A stretch of DNA of 64,000 bases from contig JARUHG010000001.1 in NCBI GenBank assembly GCA_031216755.1, positions 682,001-746,000 of the forward strand, read 5' to 3'. The translations under genes and the position numbers were made by a program. Positions within the stretch are counted from its first letter, which is position 1, and the number at the start of each line of letters is the position of its first letter. This DNA is from Lysobacter arvi. Lineage in GTDB: Bacteria > Pseudomonadota > Gammaproteobacteria > Xanthomonadales > Xanthomonadaceae. The notes under the pieces were generated by a model, which saw only the letters and a program-made list of their open reading frames with translations, made no database searches and was not told the origin of the DNA. Shown in pieces: positions 31,293 to 39,808 of this stretch.

Positions 31293-31637
31293 CTTCTTCG
31301 GAGTAGCCCGAGTCGCGGCTACAGTGCTTGTCATTCCCTGCGCTTGCACGCCCCGCGAAGTCGATTGGAATCGGGTTCGTGGCCGAATTCTGATTTGTGG
31401 CCAAATTCTGAATCGCCCGGAGCAGGGTGAGGATGCCTGCCTAGCGCGCACAGATGTTGCGACGCCGAGATGGGACCGACGGTCCATCCAGGTCCGCACG
31501 CGCACGCAATGCAATCTGCCGGCCTCCACGCCACGGGGCATTGTTGCGTCGTCGGCAACGCCGCATACGCGGGCGCGTTCTTTCTACCAGTTCAGCGCAG
31601 CTCCATGATGCGCATTGGCTTGCGTCGGATGACAGTC
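31293..31637. other. 345-bp intergenic region between LysR and NmrA-like genes
   Basis: No protein-coding frame with family resemblance. It contains the 18-bp tandem repeat at 31379-31414. It presumably holds the promoter of the NmrA-like gene; no -35/-10 pair is convincing. Confidence 0.5.
31379..31414. repeat. 18-bp tandem direct repeat
   Basis: GTGGCCGAATTCTGATTT and GTGGCCAAATTCTGAATC, two contiguous units with 15 of 18 positions identical. It is situated about 225 bp before the NmrA-like ATG. It could be a regulator site or a chance duplication. Confidence 0.45.
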
Positions 31638-32450
31638 ATGAAGATCGTGGTGGCGGGCGGCAGCGGGCTGGTAGGGACCCACCTCATCAAACACCTCCGG
31701 ACGCGCGGGCACGACGCAGTGCCTGCATCCCGCCGGACAGGCGTGAACGCGCTCACCGGGGAGGGACTGGACGACGCGCTGCGCGGTGCGCACGCCGTCA
31801 TCGACGTTACCAACGCGCCATCGTTCGAGGCGCCTGACGTTGGCGAGTTCTTTGCGCGTTCAACCACCAACCTGCTGGCCGCCGGCGAACGGGCGGGCGT
31901 GGCGCACTACCTTGCGCTGTCGGTGGTGGGGACGCCGCACCTGCAGAACAGCGCTTATTTCGACGCCAAGCAGCGACAGGAAGCGCTGGTGGCCGCCGCG
32001 AGCGTACCGCACACGCTGGTGCGTGCGACGCAGTTCTACGAGTTCATGGTCAACGTGATCCCGCCCGGGAGCGGCACGGGCCCCGTGCACCTGCCGCCGG
32101 CGCGCGTGCAGCCGGCATCGGCGGACGATGTGGCCGCTGAACTCGCCGCGCTCGCCGGCGCGGCGCCGTCGAACGATGTCGTCGAAATCGCCGGCCCGGA
32201 AACCCATCGCCTGTGCGAACTCGTGCAATGGGTCATGTACGCCTATCTCGACGATCGCGCGGTCATCGCCGACCCACAGACCGAGTACTACGGCGCGGTA
32301 CTCGACGGCCGCACGCTGGTGCCGGCGGGCGAGGCGCTCATGACCGCGACGCGCTTCGGCGACTGGCTGCAGGAACGTGTGACGGGCGGGCGCGAGATTC
32401 CACACGTGCACCATCCCGATCCGCTGATGCGTGCGCACGCGCGGGCCTGA
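31638..32450 (+). CDS. NmrA/SDR-a-like NAD(P)-binding protein
   Basis: 270 residues. Rossmann start MKIVVAGGSGLVGTHLIKHL, then HAVIDVTNAPSFEAPDVGEFF, HYLALSVVGT and a C-terminal DVVEIAGPE. It belongs to atypical SDRs of NmrA/epimerase type (NAD(P)H-binding, often without a catalytic Tyr-x3-Lys). ATG 31638 or 31629 are possible starts. It has a close paralogue in the window at 37883-38653 (same NV-SSVG and AGPE-type blocks and similar length), each downstream of a related LysR gene. Likely redox-responsive; substrate unknown. Confidence 0.88.
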   Translation: MKIVVAGGSGLVGTHLIKHLRTRGHDAVPASRRTGVNALTGEGLDDALRGAHAVIDVTNAPSFEAPDVGEFFARSTTNLLAAGERAGVAHYLALSVVGTPHLQNSAYFDAKQRQEALVAAASVPHTLVRATQFYEFMVNVIPPGSGTGPVHLPPARVQPASADDVAAELAALAGAAPSNDVVEIAGPETHRLCELVQWVMYAYLDDRAVIADPQTEYYGAVLDGRTLVPAGEALMTATRFGDWLQERVTGGREIPHVHHPDPLMRAHARA

Positions 32451-32515
32451 CCCCGCCCCCATCCCCGGACATCCTGCATGCGCCGGCATACCTCGCCGCC
32501 GGCGCATGCGTCGCG

Positions 32516-33337
32516 TCATCCGCGGATGAACTCGAGCAGGTCGCGATTGATGATGTCGGCATGGGTGGTGCACATGCCGTGCGGATAACCCGGATACACC
32601 TTCAGCGTCGCATTGCGCAGCAGCTTGGCCGACAGGCGTGCGGCTTCGTCGACCGGCACGATCTGGTCGTCGTCGCCGTGCAGCACGAGGGTGGGAACGT
32701 CAATGCGCTTGAGGTCGTCCGTGAAATCGGTCTCGGAGAACGCCGCGATGCAGTCGTATTGCGGCTTCGCGCCGCCCATCATCGCCTGGCGCCACCAGTT
32801 CTGGCGCACGGCCTCCGACAGCGTCGCGCCGTCGCGATTGTAGCCGTAGAACGGGATCGGGAAGGTCCAGTAGAAGTCGGCGCGATTGGCCGCCAGGTCG
32901 CGACGCAGCCCGTCGAACACGTCCTTCGGAATGCCTGCCGCGTGGGTGGCCGTCTTGACCAGCAGCGGCGGCACCGCGCCGATCAGCACGAGCTTCGCCA
33001 CGCGGCCCTTGCCGTGGTTGGCCACGTAACGCGCGGCTTCGCCGCCGCCGGTGGAATGCCCAATGTGGATCGCATCGCGCAGGTCCAGGTGCGCGGCGAG
33101 CGTGGCGACGTCGGCGGCGTAAGTCTCCATCTCGTTGCCGGTGGGGGTCTGCGTCGAACGACCGTGACCGCGGCGATCGTGCGCGATCACGCGATAGCCC
33201 TGTTGAAGGAAGAACAGCATCTGCGCATCCCAGTCGTCGCTGGACAACGGCCAGCCGTGGTGGAACACGATCGGCTGCCCGGTGCCCCAATCCTTGTAGA
33301 AGATCCGGGTGCCATCGGAGGTGGTGATGTGGTTCAT
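32516..33337 (-). CDS. alpha/beta hydrolase (non-haem haloperoxidase/arylesterase-like)
   Basis: 273 residues. Oxyanion region VFHHGWPLSSDDW, nucleophile elbow GHSTGGGEA, acid in LHGDDDQIVPVDEAA and His in YPGYPHGMCTTHADIIN. The high similarity of pattern to the co-factor-free chloroperoxidases (HGWPL, GHSTGGGE, HGD-D-QIVP, PHG) places it in that family, which are esterases with perhydrolase side activity. It is in the same orientation as the SDR-sigma-cupin-decarboxylase series to its right, probably part of the same oxidative-stress neighbourhood, 201 bp away. That gap shows nothing recognisable. Confidence 0.92.
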   Translation of the reverse strand: MNHITTSDGTRIFYKDWGTGQPIVFHHGWPLSSDDWDAQMLFFLQQGYRVIAHDRRGHGRSTQTPTGNEMETYAADVATLAAHLDLRDAIHIGHSTGGGEAARYVANHGKGRVAKLVLIGAVPPLLVKTATHAAGIPKDVFDGLRRDLAANRADFYWTFPIPFYGYNRDGATLSEAVRQNWWRQAMMGGAKPQYDCIAAFSETDFTDDLKRIDVPTLVLHGDDDQIVPVDEAARLSAKLLRNATLKVYPGYPHGMCTTHADIINRDLLEFIRG

Positions 33338-33538
33338 GGGGATGCCTCGCTCAACGGTGGGGGAAGGTCCGCGGCCGGCGTGTGTTCGCGCGGGGCGGAA
33401 CAGGGGAGAGCACGCCCGCCGCGAGCCTGCTTCGCGTGCGGAGGAGGGCGTCGATGGCGTCGCCTCCGTCGCGGACAGGGGGAGGGGAGCGGCGTTCGAC
33501 GACGGGCGTGCTCGTAACGGACGTGAATGGCGCGCGCG

Positions 33539-34288
33539 TCAAAGCAGAGACATGCCGCCGTCCACGCGCAGGTTGATGCCGGTGATGAAACTGCTCGCGT
33601 CCGATGCGAGGAACAACGCGGCGTCGCCCAGTTCGCCGGATTCGCCAAGGCGGCCCAGTGGAATCGCTTCGGCCACGTTCTTCTCCAGCAGTGCGCGGCT
33701 TTCCGGTGACAGGCCGATCTTGTCGAGGATCGGCGTGTCGACCGGTCCGGGACTGAGTACGTTGACGCGGATGCGGCGGCCCTTCAGCTCGATTGCCCAG
33801 CTGCGCGCGAACGCCAGCAGCGCCGCCTTCGTGCCGGCATAGACGGCATGGCCGTCCATGTAGCGATCGCTCGCGATCGAGCCGGTCAGGACCACCGACG
33901 CGCCATCGCGCAGGATCGGTGCGATGCGCTGCATGCCGAAGAACACGCCGCGCGTGTTGATCGCGAACTGCTCGTCGAATTCCTGCTCGGACACCTGCGA
34001 CGAATGCGTGATCGTATTGACGCCGGCGTTGGCCATGTAGACGTCTAGCCCGCCGAAGGCCTGCGTCAGCTCGTGCGCGACCTCCTCGTGGTGTGCGATC
34101 TGCGCGACGTCGCCAACCATGCCAATCGCGCCGTTGCCGATGTGAGCCAGCGCCTCGTCGACGACGGCCTTGCGTCGTCCGGTGATCACCACCTGCGCGC
34201 CTTCGTCGGCGAAGCGCTTCGCCGCCGCCAGGCCGATGCCGCTGCTGCCGCCAGTGACCAGCGCCACCTTTCCCGATAGATCGTCCAC
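33539..34288 (-). CDS. SDR family oxidoreductase
   Basis: 249 residues, classical SDR: TGGSSGIGLA, NAGVN, catalytic Ser in VLTGSIASD, Tyr/Lys in VYAGTKAAL, then LSPGPVDTP, and C-terminal ITGINLRVDGGMSLL. An Arg after strand 2 (ITGRRK) favours NADPH. The oxidoreductase is a standard partner of ECF41 sigma factors (carboxymuconolactone decarboxylase, oxidoreductase, epimerase), and the sigma gene lies 132 bp upstream in the same direction. Substrate unknown. Confidence 0.92.
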   Translation of the reverse strand: MDDLSGKVALVTGGSSGIGLAAAKRFADEGAQVVITGRRKAVVDEALAHIGNGAIGMVGDVAQIAHHEEVAHELTQAFGGLDVYMANAGVNTITHSSQVSEQEFDEQFAINTRGVFFGMQRIAPILRDGASVVLTGSIASDRYMDGHAVYAGTKAALLAFARSWAIELKGRRIRVNVLSPGPVDTPILDKIGLSPESRALLEKNVAEAIPLGRLGESGELGDAALFLASDASSFITGINLRVDGGMSLL

Positions 34289-34420
34289 TTATGCGTTCTC
34301 CTGCTGGCGCTCGACGGTGTGCGCCGCGTGACGGTCACAGTAGGTGGACGCACCCGCGTGCGGTAGACGCGCGCGGGTGTGCACGGCGTTGACCGCGCGG
34401 AATCAATGCGCGTTGCGTGG

Positions 34421-35317
34421 TTACTGCAGGTGCGCGACGCGGTGCTGCGCTATGCGTTGCAGCTTCGCGGGATTGAGCTGCACGTAGACGCGCTGGATGC
34501 GGTCGTTGTCGATGTCGAACGATTGAGCAGATTCCAGGCGGACGCCGACAAAGCGCAGCAGGCCGGGTTTTCCGTTGAGCGTCGCCAGTTCCAGGCGCAG
34601 GTCGTGCTTGTAGCGCAGGGTGGCGGCGAACAGCAGCGCGGTGATGCGGTCGGCGCCATGCATCGGCTCGGGTACGCTGGTGACGACGCCACCGCCGTCG
34701 CCTAGCAGCGTCGCTGATTCGGACATCAGCGCCTTCATTCCCTCCAGGTCGCCGCGTGCGAGGCGGTCGACGAAGCCCTGCAGGATGTGACGGTGCGCCT
34801 CGCCGGACACTGCGTACACCGGTCGCTGCTCTCGCAGCTGCTTCTTGGCGCGATGGACGATCTGGCGCGTCGCGGCTTCCGATTTGCTCAGCACGTCCGC
34901 GATCTCCGGATATCCCGCCTCAAGGACCTCGTGCAGCAGGAACGCGGCGCGGGCGTCTGGCGAAAGGCGTTCGAGCACGGTGAGGAAGGCGATTGACAGG
35001 TCGGCAGCGGCCTCGTGCAACTGTTCGGGCGTGGAAGGCGCGTCGGCGCCGTCGGTGAGCACGGGCTCGGGAAGCCAGATGCCGACGTATTCCTCTCGTG
35101 CGCGACGCGCCAAGCGCAGGTGGTCGATCGCGCGACGCATCGTGGCCGAGACCAGCCAGGCCTCGGCGTTGTCTACCTTGCCCACGTCGGTGTCGTGCCA
35201 GCGCAACCAGACGTCCTGCACGACGTCCTCGGCCTCGCTGAGCGAGCCGAGCATGCGATAGGCCATGCCCAGCATGCGCGGCTGGAGGCTGACGAAGATG
35301 GCGGAAGCGTCTTCCAT
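34421..35317 (-). CDS. ECF41-type RNA polymerase sigma factor
   Basis: 298 residues. Sigma-2 (PRMLGMAYRMLGSLSEAEDVVQDVWLRW), the ECF41 linker motif WLPEP, sigma-4 (LSPDARAAFLLHEVLEAGYPEIADVLSKSEAATRQIVHRAKKQL) and a C-terminal SnoaL-like extension with GDGGG, the DGGG-type motif. These features define the ECF41 group (also called SigJ-like), in which the C-terminal extension controls activity instead of an anti-sigma factor. Gene order decarboxylase-cupin-sigma (gaps 52 and 27 nt) suggests one transcript. A candidate promoter of ECF41 type lies at 36424. Confidence 0.93.
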   Translation of the reverse strand: MEDASAIFVSLQPRMLGMAYRMLGSLSEAEDVVQDVWLRWHDTDVGKVDNAEAWLVSATMRRAIDHLRLARRAREEYVGIWLPEPVLTDGADAPSTPEQLHEAAADLSIAFLTVLERLSPDARAAFLLHEVLEAGYPEIADVLSKSEAATRQIVHRAKKQLREQRPVYAVSGEAHRHILQGFVDRLARGDLEGMKALMSESATLLGDGGGVVTSVPEPMHGADRITALLFAATLRYKHDLRLELATLNGKPGLLRFVGVRLESAQSFDIDNDRIQRVYVQLNPAKLQRIAQHRVAHLQ

Positions 35318-35344
35318 CCGGCCCGCGACCGAGTCGATGGGTTT

Positions 35345-35764
35345 CTATGTCCCGGGCGGCAGCAGCGCCGGCTTGCCGACATCCTTCAGCAGGAACACGA
35401 CGAACTTCGCCGGTTCCGTGCTGCTGGCGTTGCGGCCGACGGTGTGGATGTCGCCGGGACCTTCGTGGAACGCCTCGCCGGGCTTGAGCGTCACTTCCTT
35501 CCCACCTTTCACGCCCATCACGATGCTGCCTTCCACCACGTACACGACGCCGTGTGCATCGTGGCGATGCACCGGATCCGCGCCGCCCGGCGGGTACTCG
35601 ACCTCCAGCACCAGCACCTCCTTCCCCGGGTAGTCGGGCAGCGCCTTGGTCATCACCGGCTTCACGATGGGCTCGGGCGCTTTCGCCTCAGGCCCTGCGG
35701 CGGATGCGACGCCGGCGGCCACCAGGCCCGCGAACAGCAGCCATGGAACTAGTGCCTTGCGCAT
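35345..35764 (-). CDS. secreted cupin-domain protein
   Basis: 139 residues with a signal peptide (MRKALVPWLLFAGLVAAGVASA). A single cupin with the metal-binding pattern HRHDAHGVVYVVEGSIVMGVKGG then LKPGEAFHEGPGDIHTVGR. His/His/Glu/His-type ligands are present. It is paralogous to the cupin at 41458 (same PVMTK-LP-PGKE, DIHTVGRNAS and KFVVF-LKD segments). Likely a periplasmic small-molecule-binding or dioxygenase-type cupin; activity unknown. It lies in an operon between the decarboxylase-like and sigma genes. Confidence 0.88.
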   Translation of the reverse strand: MRKALVPWLLFAGLVAAGVASAAGPEAKAPEPIVKPVMTKALPDYPGKEVLVLEVEYPPGGADPVHRHDAHGVVYVVEGSIVMGVKGGKEVTLKPGEAFHEGPGDIHTVGRNASSTEPAKFVVFLLKDVGKPALLPPGT

Positions 35765-35816
35765 GACGAACTCCTGTCGGTCGTGTGGGGCGCGCCTGGT
35801 AATCCTGGCGCGCGGC

Positions 35817-36296
35817 TCAGCTGAGGTTGGCCTTGTCCAGGCCCCAGGCCTTGTCGAGCGATCCGGGCAACGTCTGAAAGGCCACGTTGATACGGTTCCA
35901 GCCGTTGATCGCCATGATCGAGTACGTCAGCTCGGTGATTTCCTTCTCCGACAGCTGCGTGCGCACACGTTCGTAGACGTCCTCGGGCACGCCGTGCGGC
36001 GGAAGCTGCGTCAGCACCTCGGTCCACGCCAGCGCCGCACGTTCGCGCGGCGAGAACAGCGGCGATTCGCGCCACGCGGCCAGATGGTGCAGGCGAAGCG
36101 GGCGTTCTCCGTGGATGGTCGCCTGCTTGACGTGCATGTCCACGCAGAACGCGCAGCCGTTGATCTGGGAGGCGCGGACCGACACGAGGTCCACGATGGC
36201 TTCCTCGATCGCACCCCTCTTCAACGACATGTTGAACTCGGCGAACTTCTTGAACAGTTCGGGGGATTGCTGCTGGTAATCCAGGCGCTGCGTCAT
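35817..36296 (-). CDS. carboxymuconolactone decarboxylase/AhpD-like protein
   Basis: 159 residues, all-helical. The AhpD-type redox motif is INGCAFCVDMHVKQA (C-x2-C with downstream His), followed by WRESPLFSPRERAALAWTEVLTQL and ITELTYSIMAINGWNRINVAF. Such proteins act as alkylhydroperoxidases in stress. It is the first gene of the presumed decarboxylase-cupin-ECF41 transcript. CMD-family proteins are the most constant neighbours and targets of ECF41 factors. Confidence 0.92.
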   Translation of the reverse strand: MTQRLDYQQQSPELFKKFAEFNMSLKRGAIEEAIVDLVSVRASQINGCAFCVDMHVKQATIHGERPLRLHHLAAWRESPLFSPRERAALAWTEVLTQLPPHGVPEDVYERVRTQLSEKEITELTYSIMAINGWNRINVAFQTLPGSLDKAWGLDKANLS

Positions 36297-36423
36297 TTCA
36301 TGGTCCTTGTCGTTCGGATATCGGCGTCGGCCGCCGTCGCGACGAAGGCTAGGTCCCGTCCCCGGGGCGCGGAAGCCATCGGCCGGGACGCACGATGTTG
36401 CGCGTGGCGCACCAATTGCGGCG

Positions 36424-36450
36424 CGTCACAGGGGCGCCCGCTCGAACGTC
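36424..36450 (+). promoter_or_regulatory. ECF41-type promoter candidate
   Basis: CGTCACA (36424-36430), 16-bp spacer, CGTC (36447-36450). The ECF41 consensus is TGTCACA and CGTC; one mismatch in the -35. The start would fall at about 36457, 4 nt before ATG 36461, so the message for the orphan sigma-4 protein would be almost leaderless. Confidence 0.5.
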
Positions 36451-36460
36451 TACACTGGGT

Positions 36461-36718
36461 ATGAGAGATGAAGACCTGCCGCCGACCGGCGCGCCCGTAC
36501 CCACGCCGCCGGAGCGCGTCTGGTCGCACTTCCAGGCGTTCCTGGACGAATTGCCCGGTCCTGTGCGGGCCGCGTTCCTGCTGCACGACGTGTTCGGCGT
36601 GCGTTATGTCGACATCGCCTTCGTCCTGGGCGCCTCGCAGCAGCAATGCCGCGACCACGTCGAACGCGCACGCGAACACGCCCGGGCGCAGCGCCCCTAC
36701 GTCGGAGCGTCTTTATGA
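36461..36718 (+). CDS. orphan sigma-70 region 4 (HTH) protein
   Basis: 85 residues. It contains only a sigma-4-like HTH: FLDELPGPVRAAFLLHDVFGVRYVDIAFVLGASQQQCRDHVERAREHARAQ resembles the sigma-4 of the ECF41 factor in this window (AAFLLHEVLEAGYPEIADVLSKS) but has no sigma-2. A pseudogene is possible, but the frame is intact and its stop overlaps the start of the LysR gene (ATGA at 36715), so it is translationally coupled. Possible roles are a partner or competitor of a sigma factor, or a small DNA-binding regulator. Start ATG 36461 lacks a ribosome-binding site, consistent with a leaderless start. Confidence 0.7.
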   Translation: MRDEDLPPTGAPVPTPPERVWSHFQAFLDELPGPVRAAFLLHDVFGVRYVDIAFVLGASQQQCRDHVERAREHARAQRPYVGASL

Positions 36719-37746
36719 ACGCGCCCCCCGGAACCGCACCGGCGGCACGCGACGCGCTGGGCGAGTGCTTCTCGGCAAACTATTCCGGCGTGGTGGCCTT
36801 CATCGCGGTGGCGGGCGAAGGCAGCTTCGCCCGTGCCGCCGACCGGCTCGGGATCGGGCGATCGGCCGTGAGCCGCAGTGTGCAGAAGCTGGAGAAGCAG
36901 CTCGGCGCGCGGCTGTTCTCGCGCACCACGCGTTCCACTTCGCTCACCAGTGAAGGCCGCCTGTTCTACGAAGCTTGCCGTCCGGGCGTGGAGCGCATCA
37001 CGCAGGCGCTGGAGGAAATGCGCGACCTGCGCGAAGGGCCGCCGCGCGGGGAACTGCGCATCAGCGCGGGCCATGCCTTCGGCCGCAAGGTCGTCGCGCC
37101 GCTGCTCAGCGGCTTCCGCGCCTGCCACCCCGACGTGGCGGTGGAGCTGCTGCTGGACGACGGGATCCCGGACCTCGCCGGCGACCGCATCGACGTCGCC
37201 TTCCGCGAGGGCACGATGGAGGACAGCCAGGTCATCGCACGCCAGCTGGTTCCGATGCGCCTGCTGGTCTGCGCGTCGCCCGACTACGTGCGTCGGCATG
37301 GCCTACCGCGCGACGCCACCGCGCTCGCCTCGCACGCCTGCATCGCGATCCGCCTTCCGAACGGGCGGCTGCGCGCGTGGGATTTCCGCATCGACGGCCA
37401 GTCGCGCAGCCTGATGCCCGCATCGGCGCTGATTTTCAGCGACGCCGAGCTCGCCTTGCAGGCGGCGCAGGACGGCCATGGTCTGGTGCAGCTGCCCGAA
37501 TACCTGGTATGCGATGCGTTGCGTTCCGGCGCGCTGGTCGATTGTCTGCATGGGAGCGCGCCGGACGATCGCGGCCATTACCTGTGCTACCTGAGCCGGC
37601 GCCACCAGCCCAAGCGCATCCGCGCCTTCATCGACTACATGACGGCGCGAATCCAAGACCTGGACGTAACCGGCCACTGGCCGAAGGCCGCGTTCGCGGC
37701 CCATGCCGGGGAGCACGCACGCGACGCGGTGCCGGTCGCGGCGTGA
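36715..37746 (+). CDS. LysR-family regulator
   Basis: 343 residues. HTH SFARAADRLGIGRSAVSRSVQKLEKQLGARLFSR, substrate domain with GELRISAGHAFGRKVVAPLLSGF, VAFREGTMEDSQVIARQLVPMRLLVCASPDYV and LSRRHQPKRIRAFIDYM. It closely resembles the LysR proteins at 30318 and 54683. The start is set by a 4-nt overlap with the sigma-4 gene. The NAD(P)-binding gene 136 bp downstream is the probable target, as in the parallel module at 30318-32450. Effector unknown; redox signals are an inference from the neighbours. Confidence 0.93.
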   Translation: MNAPPGTAPAARDALGECFSANYSGVVAFIAVAGEGSFARAADRLGIGRSAVSRSVQKLEKQLGARLFSRTTRSTSLTSEGRLFYEACRPGVERITQALEEMRDLREGPPRGELRISAGHAFGRKVVAPLLSGFRACHPDVAVELLLDDGIPDLAGDRIDVAFREGTMEDSQVIARQLVPMRLLVCASPDYVRRHGLPRDATALASHACIAIRLPNGRLRAWDFRIDGQSRSLMPASALIFSDAELALQAAQDGHGLVQLPEYLVCDALRSGALVDCLHGSAPDDRGHYLCYLSRRHQPKRIRAFIDYMTARIQDLDVTGHWPKAAFAAHAGEHARDAVPVAA

Positions 37747-37882
37747 TTGCCATTGGTGCGCGTAGGGCAACAACCTGCGTCCGTGCGAAGGGCTACTGCG
37801 GCCACGTCGGCGTCCCTAGCATCGAGATCCCGGCCTTCGCCGCGTATCGGCGCCACGAAGGCAGCTTCCAGGAGATTCATCC

Positions 37883-38653
37883 ATGAAGATCGTCGTCATC
37901 GGTGGTACCGGCCTTATCGGCAGCAAGGTCGTCGAACGGCTGCGCGCTGCGGGTCATGAAGCGATCGCGGCCGCGCCCGCCACCGGCGTGGACATCCTGA
38001 GCGGCGCGGGCCTCGATGAGGCGATGGCCGGGACGTCGGTGGTGGTGGATCTCGCCAACTCGCCCGCGTTCGATGCGAAGACCGCGCTGGAGTTCTTCGA
38101 AACCGCTGGGCGCAACGTGCTGGGCGCGGAAGCACGCGCGGGCGTGGGCCACCACGTCGCATTGTCGGTGGTCGGCACCGAGAAGCTCTCGGCGAGCGGC
38201 TACTTCGTCGGCAAGGCGGCGCAGGAAAAGCTGATCCGCGAATCGGGCATCCCGTACACCATCGTGCATTCCACGCAGTTCCTCGAGTTCCTGCCGGGCA
38301 TCATCCAATCGGGTACGGAGGGCGACACAGTGCGGCTGCCGACCGCGCTCGTGCAGCCGATCGCCGCCGAGAACGTGGCCGAAGCCGTCGCACGCCATGC
38401 GCTCGGCGCGCCGGCGAACGCGGTGGTCGACATCGCCGGTCCCGAACGCGACTCCATGGCGGCGTTCGCCCAGCGCTACATGAGTGCGACGGGCGACGGG
38501 CGCGCCGTCGTCGGTGACGTCCACGCGCGCTACTTCGGCGTGGAACTGGCGCCCGACACGCTGGTGCCGGCCGGCGCGGCGTGGCAGGGCGACATCGCCC
38601 TGGATCGCTGGCTTAAGGAGTCGGCCACGACGCGGCAGCCGGCGCGCGCCTGA
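37883..38653 (+). CDS. NmrA/SDR-a-like NAD(P)-binding protein
   Basis: 256 residues. MKIVVIGGTGLIGSKVVERL Rossmann start, then VVVDLANSPAFDAKTALEFF, HHVALSVVGTEKLSASGYFVGKAAQE, FLEFLPGI and AVVDIAGPERDSM. Paralogue of the protein at 31638. The YF-x-GK-x-x-QE block may provide the Tyr/Lys pair. Matches the epimerase-type partner of ECF41 regulons. Confidence 0.9.
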   Translation: MKIVVIGGTGLIGSKVVERLRAAGHEAIAAAPATGVDILSGAGLDEAMAGTSVVVDLANSPAFDAKTALEFFETAGRNVLGAEARAGVGHHVALSVVGTEKLSASGYFVGKAAQEKLIRESGIPYTIVHSTQFLEFLPGIIQSGTEGDTVRLPTALVQPIAAENVAEAVARHALGAPANAVVDIAGPERDSMAAFAQRYMSATGDGRAVVGDVHARYFGVELAPDTLVPAGAAWQGDIALDRWLKESATTRQPARA

Positions 38654-38781
38654 CGGTCGACGCCAGAGGTGGGGGTGTTCACCGCGCCCGCACGGCGATG
38701 AGGCGGCCGGCGTCGCGCGTGTACGTCGCGCCATCGCGCTAAGACGTTCCGCCACTCCATCCATCGTTGCCGGAGAGCCCC

Positions 38782-39789
38782 ATGCATACCGGAAAATCCT
38801 ATCGGCTGCCGGAATTCATCAAATGGACGCGGCGCTCCATCTACGTGCTGCTTGTGTTGTGCACCGTGCCCGTCGTGCTCTACCAGGTGGCCGGATGGCG
38901 ATGGCTCGCGGTCCCGTGGGGTGTGGTGTTCCTGCTCGGCGCCACGGTGGCGCTGTCGTCGGGATTCAAGAACGTGCAGACCTACAACCGCCTGCAGCAG
39001 GCGCAGCAGGTGTGGGCGTCGATCGCCGGCAGCAGCCGGATCTGGGGGGCGATGTGCCGCGACCTGGTGGCATCGCCCGAACAGGGCCGCGTGCTCGCCT
39101 ACCGGCATCTCGCGTGGCTCACCGCACTTCGTTACGAGATGCGCCGTGCGATGCCTTGGGAGACGGCTGACAAGTCGTACAACGCCGAATACCGCCGTGA
39201 CTACGCCATTCCCGAACGCGAAGAACGGCTGGAGCGCGAGCTACTCAAGTACCTGCCGCCGGGCGAGGTCTCGCAGGTGCTCGCATCGGGCAATCGCGCG
39301 TTGCAGGTGATGTCGCTGCAAAGTAGGGCGACCACGTTGCTCCTCGCCGCGGGGGGCCTGACCGTGGGCGCCTTCAACGACATGCAGAAGCTGATCCGCG
39401 ACCTGCAGGTCCTGCAGTGCGGCAGCGAACAGATCAAGAATTTCCCGTTTCCGCGCCAGTACGCGTTCATCAACTCGGTGATCGTGTGGATCATGTGCGT
39501 CCTGTTGCCGTTCGGCATGATCGGCGAGTTCGAACAGCTCGGCGCGCGGCTCGGAACCGTGGGCGGGATCGACACGGTCTGGCTCGCAGTGCCGACCAGC
39601 CTGCTGATCGGCTGGATTTACCTGGCGCTCAACCAAGTGGTGGAAGCCAGCGAGAATCCGTTCGAGGGCGGCGCTAACGACGTTCCGATCTCGCACATCT
39701 GCCGGGACATCGAGTTCGACCTGCGCGAGATGCTGGGCGAGGCCGACGTGCCTTCGCCGGCGCGCCAGGCGAGCGACATCGCGCTTTGA
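38782..39789 (+). CDS. bestrophin family protein
   Basis: 335 residues with hydrophobic helices near residues 20-60 and 230-285 and a long cytoplasmic C-terminus. Blocks such as SSGFKNVQTYNRLQQAQQVWASIAGSSR, MRRAMPWETADKSYNAEYRRDY, FPFPRQYAFINSVIVWIMCVLLPFG and NPFEGGANDVPISHICRDIEFDLREML are diagnostic of bacterial bestrophins (UPF0187), which form pentameric anion or cation channels. ATG 38782 has CGGAGAG 5 nt upstream; an in-frame TTG at 38767 is unnecessary. It is convergent with the hypothetical gene at 39809. Confidence 0.92.
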   Translation: MHTGKSYRLPEFIKWTRRSIYVLLVLCTVPVVLYQVAGWRWLAVPWGVVFLLGATVALSSGFKNVQTYNRLQQAQQVWASIAGSSRIWGAMCRDLVASPEQGRVLAYRHLAWLTALRYEMRRAMPWETADKSYNAEYRRDYAIPEREERLERELLKYLPPGEVSQVLASGNRALQVMSLQSRATTLLLAAGGLTVGAFNDMQKLIRDLQVLQCGSEQIKNFPFPRQYAFINSVIVWIMCVLLPFGMIGEFEQLGARLGTVGGIDTVWLAVPTSLLIGWIYLALNQVVEASENPFEGGANDVPISHICRDIEFDLREMLGEADVPSPARQASDIAL

Positions 39790-39808
39790 CCTTCTCGTGC
39801 CCGGGCGC

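Noticed and set aside
36416..36456. Sigma-70 promoter TTGCGG...TACACT before the orphan sigma-4 gene
   Set aside because: The spacing of 29 bp is too long; the ECF41-type elements fit better.
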